64,000 nt of DNA from Epichloe hybrida (Eukaryota > Ascomycota > Sordariomycetes > Hypocreales > Clavicipitaceae), in contig JAFEKR010000026.1 of assembly GCA_019022495.1 (NCBI GenBank), forward strand, positions 434,001 through 498,000, written 5' to 3'. Below, piece after piece: positions 59,241-64,000 of the stretch (position 1 is its first letter; every line of letters starts with the position of its first letter). The notes under the pieces are model-generated. The model was not told the DNA's origin. It saw only the letters and a program-made list of their open reading frames with translations, and searched no databases. The translations under genes and the position numbers were made by a program.

Positions 59241-59478
59241 CAGTCTAACCCCTGAATGATTTTACACTCGCTACAAGCCCCACGCGGGGCAGTCACTATC
59301 AGCTGTGAGTGGCTAGCATGAGTGGAGCTGTTAGGAATATTACAGGGGAAAAAGGGTACTTAGTAGTACTAGCGAAAGACATGTAATTTTAAGTATCTTT
59401 TACCTTACCTATTAACTTTTCATTGGCTTGTTACCCCTGGTCATGTACCTCGTGTAAAATCATTCAGGGGTTAGACTG
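59241..59478 (-). mobile_element. MITE copy 2, same family as 15849-16086, inverted
   Basis: 238 bp, flanked by TA (59239-40 and 59479-80), with the same 27-bp terminal inverted repeats. Its reverse complement aligns along the full length of copy 1. Internal differences include T/C and G/A changes, consistent with age or RIP. It is non-coding. Confidence 0.9.
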
Positions 59479-59590
59479 TACATGCAGGTTCCATGCTAGG
59501 CCTCAATAATAGGGGTCCGCAATTCGAGGCGGCGAGGCCACAGAGGACTGGGCCCACGCGCCCCACTACTTTGGTTGGAGGCACGCGATA

Positions 59591-59874
59591 CAATACACCC
59601 CCTGAATTATTTTACAAATCTACATGACAGGGGTGATTGAGCCAATGAGATGTCAGATAGGCGACAGGGGCTAGGATGATAGATACCTTAGCTTCTTTAT
59701 AATTTATATAAGAAATAATGTATTTTTGAGTGGCGTTCAATACCTTGCATCTTTTCCTTGTAGCGCTCTAAGACAATACAGGGGTTGAATTGCACGTACA
59801 GCTGATCACAGCTGTTAGCGAGGGACGAATAACTGGGGCATGTAGATTTGTAAAATAATTCAGGGGGTGTATTG
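59591..59874. mobile_element. Related MITE, 284 bp, 36-bp terminal inverted repeats
   Basis: Flanked by TA (59589-90 and 59875-76). The perfect 36-bp inverted ends begin CAATACACCCCCTGAATTAT. The core CCCCTGAAT(G/T)ATTTTACA is shared with the 238-bp family, but the interior is different, so it is a sister family probably moved by the same transposase. It ends 200 bp before the YAF9 start codon. Confidence 0.88.
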
Positions 59875-60074
59875 TATGTAACCAAAAGAAGTGGGGTGTG
59901 GCACGACGACCATGTCTTCTCCATCTCAAAAACTTCAAGATACATGTAAATACTTAAGCTCCACGCACAAGGCCAACTCTTCGCAGCGAGCCAAGCGGCA
60001 ATCATCAACCCGACCACAACCAAGTATATCGATGCCAATTGATAATACTATTTGTACACTAATCATCGTTCACC

Positions 60075-60987
60075 ATGGCGCCCTCGAATCAGCTTGGCAA
60101 GCGTGTCAAGCTGACCCAGGTACGACGACCCTTCATCGTCGGCACAACGGCCGTTCCTTTCTCAGAAACGAACCCCAAGCCACCGGGCACTCCAGACAAC
60201 CATACGCACTCCTGGGAAGTCTTCGTCAAAGGGCTGGAGGACACAGATATCACATACTGGGTGCGTCGCGTGCAGTTCAAGTTGCACGAGTCAATTCCCA
60301 ACTACGTACGCAGTAAGTCCCCGGCCAGAGTTGCCGCAGCCCCATGCCATTCTGAAAGGGCAAAGCTTACTCTACACAGTGGTCGAGGGCGAGCCGGGAA
60401 AGCCATTCACAGTAAAAGAGACAGGCTGGGGTGAGTTCGACATCACCATCAAGCTATACTATATCAACGACTCCGGCGAGAAGCCCCAAACGCTCTACCA
60501 CTACCTTCGTCTCCATCCGTACGGCCGAACCGAGGAGGAAAAGCAGGCCATGGTCACCAAGAGCGGCGAAGTGCGGTCGTGGAGTTATGAGGAGCAGCTC
60601 TTTAACGAACCATACGAGGCCTTCTACCATATTCTTACGGCCGGCGCTGTTCCCAATGGCTGGAAACCGTCTGGTGGAGGGTCTGGCAAGGGCAAGGGCA
60701 AGGGAAAAGGAAAGGGCAAGAACCGGGCGCCGCCTCCGCTGCCTGCCCCTGATAGCGGCGAAGTCTGGGAGCGAACCGCCATGATCCCGAACCACAACCG
60801 CCCCGGTCAGCCGTTCAGTCGCGAGACGGAAGCCGCTGAAGTGAGGAGGCTCAAGGAGGCACAGACTAAGACGGAAGAAATGTGCAAGAAGATCTTGTCG
60901 GAACTCAAGTCCAAGGAGGAGCTGTTGGCGAAACTCAAGGCAGAGAATCAGGCGGCAGCGGCGGCAGCGGCAGCGAAACCTGTTTAG
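60075..60987 (+). CDS. YAF9: YEATS-domain protein Yaf9 (NuA4/SWR1 subunit)
   Basis: Proposed CDS is join(60075..60312, 60380..60987), 281 aa, with ATG in CACCATGG. The YEATS domain covers about residues 10-145, with RPFIVGTTA, HTHSWEVFVKG, VRRVQFKLHESIPN|YVRMVEGEPGKPF and ETGWGEFDI. The intron splits the Met codon and is in phase. A GKGKGKGKGKGK-type Lys/Gly linker follows, then a C-terminal coiled coil (EEMCKKILSELKSKEELLAKLKAE) and an Ala run. Yaf9 reads acylated histone H3 and belongs to the NuA4 acetyltransferase and SWR1 remodeller, promoting H2A.Z deposition. Confidence 0.96.
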
Positions 60988-61518
60988 AAAGACTGCACGA
61001 CACCCAGCTCTACTCTAAGACTTACACAATCTCCCACGCCGTTTGCGTACCCGAGTCCGCCGGCTCTGCCAAAGACGCAAGATGCGTCAGCAGAGCTGCG
61101 CTACCTATCATCCGATTCAGATACCATGACGGGAGAGGAGCCCACTGCCAGACAGACATGTCTGTTGCAATAACGCTCAGGGTATCAAGTCGAGTCAAGA
61201 CACTACTAGTCCACGCGTCGGCTATTGCTACTTAAATACGCGGATAGCCCAAAGCAGCAATTTGTCATGGCATGAGAGTACTTCTCCCGTCACTGCTTGA
61301 GGCAGTGCAATCCACAAGGGGGGGGGGTTGACCTGCACACATGTTAGATGAGATGCAGGATGATAGCGGAGGAGAAGATGCCCCGACATATAAATTTGTC
61401 GATCACACTCTTTGAAGCAAGTAGTGACTGAGCAGCTATGCCGTCGCCGATCCATTCATAGCGCAACAGTACATCTACATGGTACAATTGAGCATAATTG
61501 CCTGGCCCTTCTTTGCAA
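60988..61518. other. 3' intergenic region
   Basis: Between the YAF9 stop and the 3' end of the decayed gene. It contains a G9 run near 61319-61327. No gene is seen. Confidence 0.45.
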
Positions 61519-63486
61519 TCAATCCCTCTTGGGGGTGGAGCTTTCCGCTGGGATGGCGGTTTTCCAGCCTGTGCGTGCGGCAGGAGGTCATTGGAAAAGC
61601 AAGTAAATATTAATTAACAATAAGAAGACTTGCTAGCTGTCAGCTACTCACGCAAGGCCGCCAATTCTGCACTTGTAACCGGAAACTCCTGCATATTCGG
61701 AATCAAATAATCCTCCATGAAGTTTGCAGCTCGATTGCCATGAAATACGTACTGTACCGCTGGACGCCCTTCCTTGTTACTAAAACCACAGTATCTGTCA
61801 ACCTCTTCATAGCTCCTCATCCCTCCATGGCAGAAATTTAGCTTCAGCTTCGTGGAAGTAGTTCCAATGATCAGACTTGTTCAATGTAGTAGTCCTTGAG
61901 AATCCCTAGGGCCCATTCTCTCATTTCGGCTATTGTATATTAATTTCTCCCAAGACTTGTCATTTCCACTTGGGTCCCAATGAAGCGTAAGGAGTTCTCC
62001 TGCTAGGAGAGACTCAATAGCAGAATTCAGCCGTGTGTTTGCTCGATCGTCTGGGCCAACTGGATAGATCCTACATTTTTTGGAACTAAATCCTGCCACC
62101 CTGGTTTCATTTGTAATCTCATCTGTTCGTTTTGGGGAACTGTAGCGAATCCCTTATCGCGAAACCCCTCCATGGTCGCCCCCGCGTGCGTCAAAACAAC
62201 GCCGCCCCGAACAAGATACTCGGCCGCGGCCTCATCCTCCCGGACTGCGTCCTGCATCGCCAGGAAAAGGCGATGTTTCGCCACGCCCTAGGGCACAAAT
62301 CCTGGGTCGCAGGATCGCAAACGCAGAGTCATCTTTGCCGACTAAGCATCCATGCGCTCGCGAAAGTGTGGCTATAAAAAAGTCAGCGAATAGGTGGCGA
62401 AGGAGGAAGAGCCGACTTACTATCCCCGGAACGGGGCTTAGGAACATAGCAACCGAAAGTTGCTGCCGAGAAACGATGTACTGATTGTACGAAGCTGACG
62501 CGGCCTGCCCAAGAAGTAAGCGAAAACCCGGAGAAAACGTGAGGAAAAGACATACTTCATGGACCTTGGCGGATCTCTTGGTCTATTGGGATTCCTAGCA
62601 CACCTTCTAGGTATCTTACAAAATAAGTCTGTATAATCTTCCAGGAGCTTCTGTATCTGTTGTTGTTCATCCTCATTCTGGGGATCACTATCCTGATAGC
62701 GTCTTTTTGCGTATTAGGCGTACTTTATAGTGATGTCTCGATCAAGAGCAAAGTAGCCTCCTGTTTTATTCCACAAAAAGTCGGTTGGTTAGGGGGACTT
62801 GAATTATGTTATCTTATCAGCGACTTCTTCACACGCGCGATACTTCGTCATCCGGGTTTGAGAGATGCCCTCGAAGAGGATGGTAAGTCCAGGTCTTGAT
62901 GAAGCCGCTGTTATTGCAGCTTCTGATGTTGAGGTATGTATGAAATTTCCTGCTTGTGATCCTTCTGGACGGGATTGTGCATGCTGGATTTCTTTCTCGC
63001 GTTCATGAGATGCAGCCTGGAATCCTTAAGCCCAAGATAGCGTATCTCAATAGTATCTCGGAGCCAGTAAAGACATGAGTTTGTGATATAATAGATACCG
63101 CGATTTGCGTCTATCATATCACAAACTCATGTCTTTACTAGCTCCGAGATACTATCGAGATACGTTATCTGTAGTTCAGAATTGATGCCACAGTGATCCA
63201 TAAAACCATGCCATTCTTCATCATGCTTAGAACAGCTATGGCGAGAATCGGCAGCTTTTAGTCGAAGATAAATAACATCAATGAAGTATATTAGCCACTC
63301 CTCTGTATCATCCTCATTATAATCATCGATTTCTCGTGGATGAGGTCAATTTACCCACGTATTCCAGATTAAATCTGCTTTTTCTGTAGTGAACCCAAGA
63401 TATAGGAGGGTTGAGCGGGGCAAGACCTGCGTTCTCTTCGTCACTTGATCGGTTTAAGCGACGCTTATGAAGTCGTATAGCGCCAT
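61519..63486 (-). pseudogene. Decayed gene of an unnamed filamentous-fungal protein family
   Basis: Minus-strand coding-like pieces line up in order but in changing frames. The likely start is ATG 63486 (MALYDFISVA), closed by TAA at 63454-63456. The same frame continues through LYLGFTTEKADLIWNTW, has TGA at 63346-63348, then resumes with PHPREIDDYNEDDTEEW. Later pieces are SCLYWLRDTIEIRYLGL, HEREKEIQHAQSRPEGSQAG, FALDRDITIKYA and YAKRRYQDSD, NSAIESLLAGEL, SWEKLIYNSR, SLIIGTTSTKLKL and GRPAVQYVFHGNRAANFMED. A final exon appears after a GTGAGT...CACAG intron, ending at 61519. From memory this order resembles a large hypothetical family of Sordariomycetes. Stops of TAA, TAG and TGA type are what C-to-T changes would produce. 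The piece near 62030-62290 (HRLFLAMQDAVREDEAAAEY) may be an insertion. No function is assigned. Confidence 0.6.
63035..63170. repeat. 61-bp inverted repeat with 14-nt loop inside the decayed gene
   Basis: Arms at 63035-63095 and 63110-63170 are reverse complements with four mismatches, all transitions. On the minus strand the lower arm encodes NSCLYWLRDTIEIRYL in the gene frame. The upper arm is therefore an inverted copy of coding sequence. Confidence 0.92.
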
Positions 63487-64000
63487 CTGAGCGTGGTGGG
63501 CTAGCCATGCTAGGCTCCACGAGGACCTGAAGATCCTTTACTGAAAGGATGGACATTTCAGAGAAGAGAGAGCTTTTTAAGAGAAGTTAGATTGTGTTAG
63601 AAAGATATGAAGGTGGATGTTAAAGAAGAGAGAAGAGGTAGTCAGAACGCACGCACAAACGCACACGTAAAGACACGCATGTACACAAACACAGAGAGAG
63701 AAGGGGGAAGGTGTGACCCCCCACACCTACATGTCAGTGGTTAGTCGGCTGCGCCTCTTTTTTCGTGCAACAATTTTTTCGCTGCGGCAGTGTTGGGAGC
63801 ATAATATGTAGAGGCACAGAAGGCAGAGGAATACGCGCTGTTCAGGGATTTGGTGGTGGCAAAGAGCGATGGAAAGAGAAGATAATATGGAATTACTAGC
63901 TAAGGGGTTCCGGAATCTAACAGATTAGAAAGGAAGCTATTATAAGCTTTAAATCTGTTAACCAATGAATCTAGGTCTTTAAACGAAGCCTACGATGAAA
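63487..64000. other. AT-rich right edge with possible further relic
   Basis: No complete gene. An open stretch on the plus strand at about 63811-63894 reads VEAQKAEEYALFRDLVVAKS and ends at TAA, which looks protein-like but is unrecognised. CA-rich sequence lies at 63640-63690. Confidence 0.35.

Larger units (their letters stand above)
58834..60074. other. Intergenic region between MDM34 and YAF9 with two MITEs
   Basis: About 1.24 kb. Holds the mdm34 3' UTR, an imperfect tandem duplication near 59005-59140 (two copies of CATACCA(T/C)GGCGTTTCCA, about 75 bp apart), MITE copy 2 (59241-59478) and a related MITE (59591-59874). The YAF9 promoter must lie partly inside or directly beside the second element. 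Confidence 0.6.

Noticed and set aside
63110..63170. GTAAAG at the hairpin as a splice donor, giving an intron that removes the palindrome
   Set aside because: The removed part would include SCLYWLRDTIEIRYL, which reads as genuine coding sequence of the same gene. Duplication within a broken exon is the simpler account.
61228..63600. Retrotransposon or DNA transposase remnant as the origin of the right-end coding relic
   Set aside because: No reverse transcriptase, integrase or DDE motifs were found. The block order instead resembles a cellular hypothetical protein family.

Overview
This is a 64 kb stretch of nuclear chromosome from a filamentous ascomycete, most likely a Sordariomycete and plausibly Hypocreales. 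The genes are compact and have short spliceosomal introns (mostly 50-150 bp, GTRNGY...YAG). They lie on both strands with few overlaps. The recognisable proteins are eukaryotic and fungal: the ERMES subunit Mdm34, Ydj1 with a CASQ farnesylation tail, vacuolar alpha-mannosidase, Snt2, Yaf9, mitochondrial Msh1 and Trm82. I cannot name the species from sequence alone. All exon joins below were worked out by hand from splice signals, reading phase and remembered family conservation.

Layout. 1-455 is the 3' end of an unknown gene. 2282-4790 is a CLIP-170/Tip1/Bik1-like microtubule plus-end protein (+). 6288-7760 is Ydj1-type Hsp40 (+). 8242-10164 is Trm82 (-), divergent from ribosomal protein P0 (10679-11853, +). 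12445-15480 is mitochondrial Msh1 (-), divergent from the vacuolar alpha-mannosidase Ams1 (16933-20337, +), with a MITE between them. 20776-22183 is an STK16/Env7-like kinase (-). 23305-29690 is the large chromatin protein Snt2 (-). 32217-35779 is a 13-exon HELQ/POLQ-type helicase (+). 35934-37379 is an S33 peptidase (-), divergent from a membrane alpha/beta hydrolase (38004-39751, +). 39981-41824 is an unknown conserved-looking protein (+). 42713-43978 is a TVP38/TMEM64 membrane protein (-). 44677-46940 is a CCCH plus Smr protein (-). 49522-50976 is an equilibrative nucleoside transporter (+). 51533-53213 is inositol-pentakisphosphate 2-kinase (-). 56600-58833 is Mdm34 (+). 60075-60987 is Yaf9 (+). 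61519-63486 is a broken gene of an unnamed fungal family (-).

Most genes are housekeeping: protein folding and translation, tRNA modification, DNA repair, chromatin (Snt2, Yaf9), organelle contact sites and vacuole functions. I see no biosynthetic cluster, CRISPR array, rRNA or convincing tRNA.

The unusual material is at a smaller scale. There are three TA-flanked MITE-like elements, two of them 238 bp long and one 284 bp, sharing a terminal core. The helicase appears to need a 2-nt micro-exon. Two otherwise well-conserved genes (snt2 and the CCCH-Smr gene) contain apparent frame breaks. The right end carries a decayed gene whose stops look like C-to-T changes and which contains a 61-bp inverted duplication of its own coding sequence. 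Long poly-G/C tracts, a GT microsatellite and a 16-bp minisatellite lie in introns and intergenic DNA.
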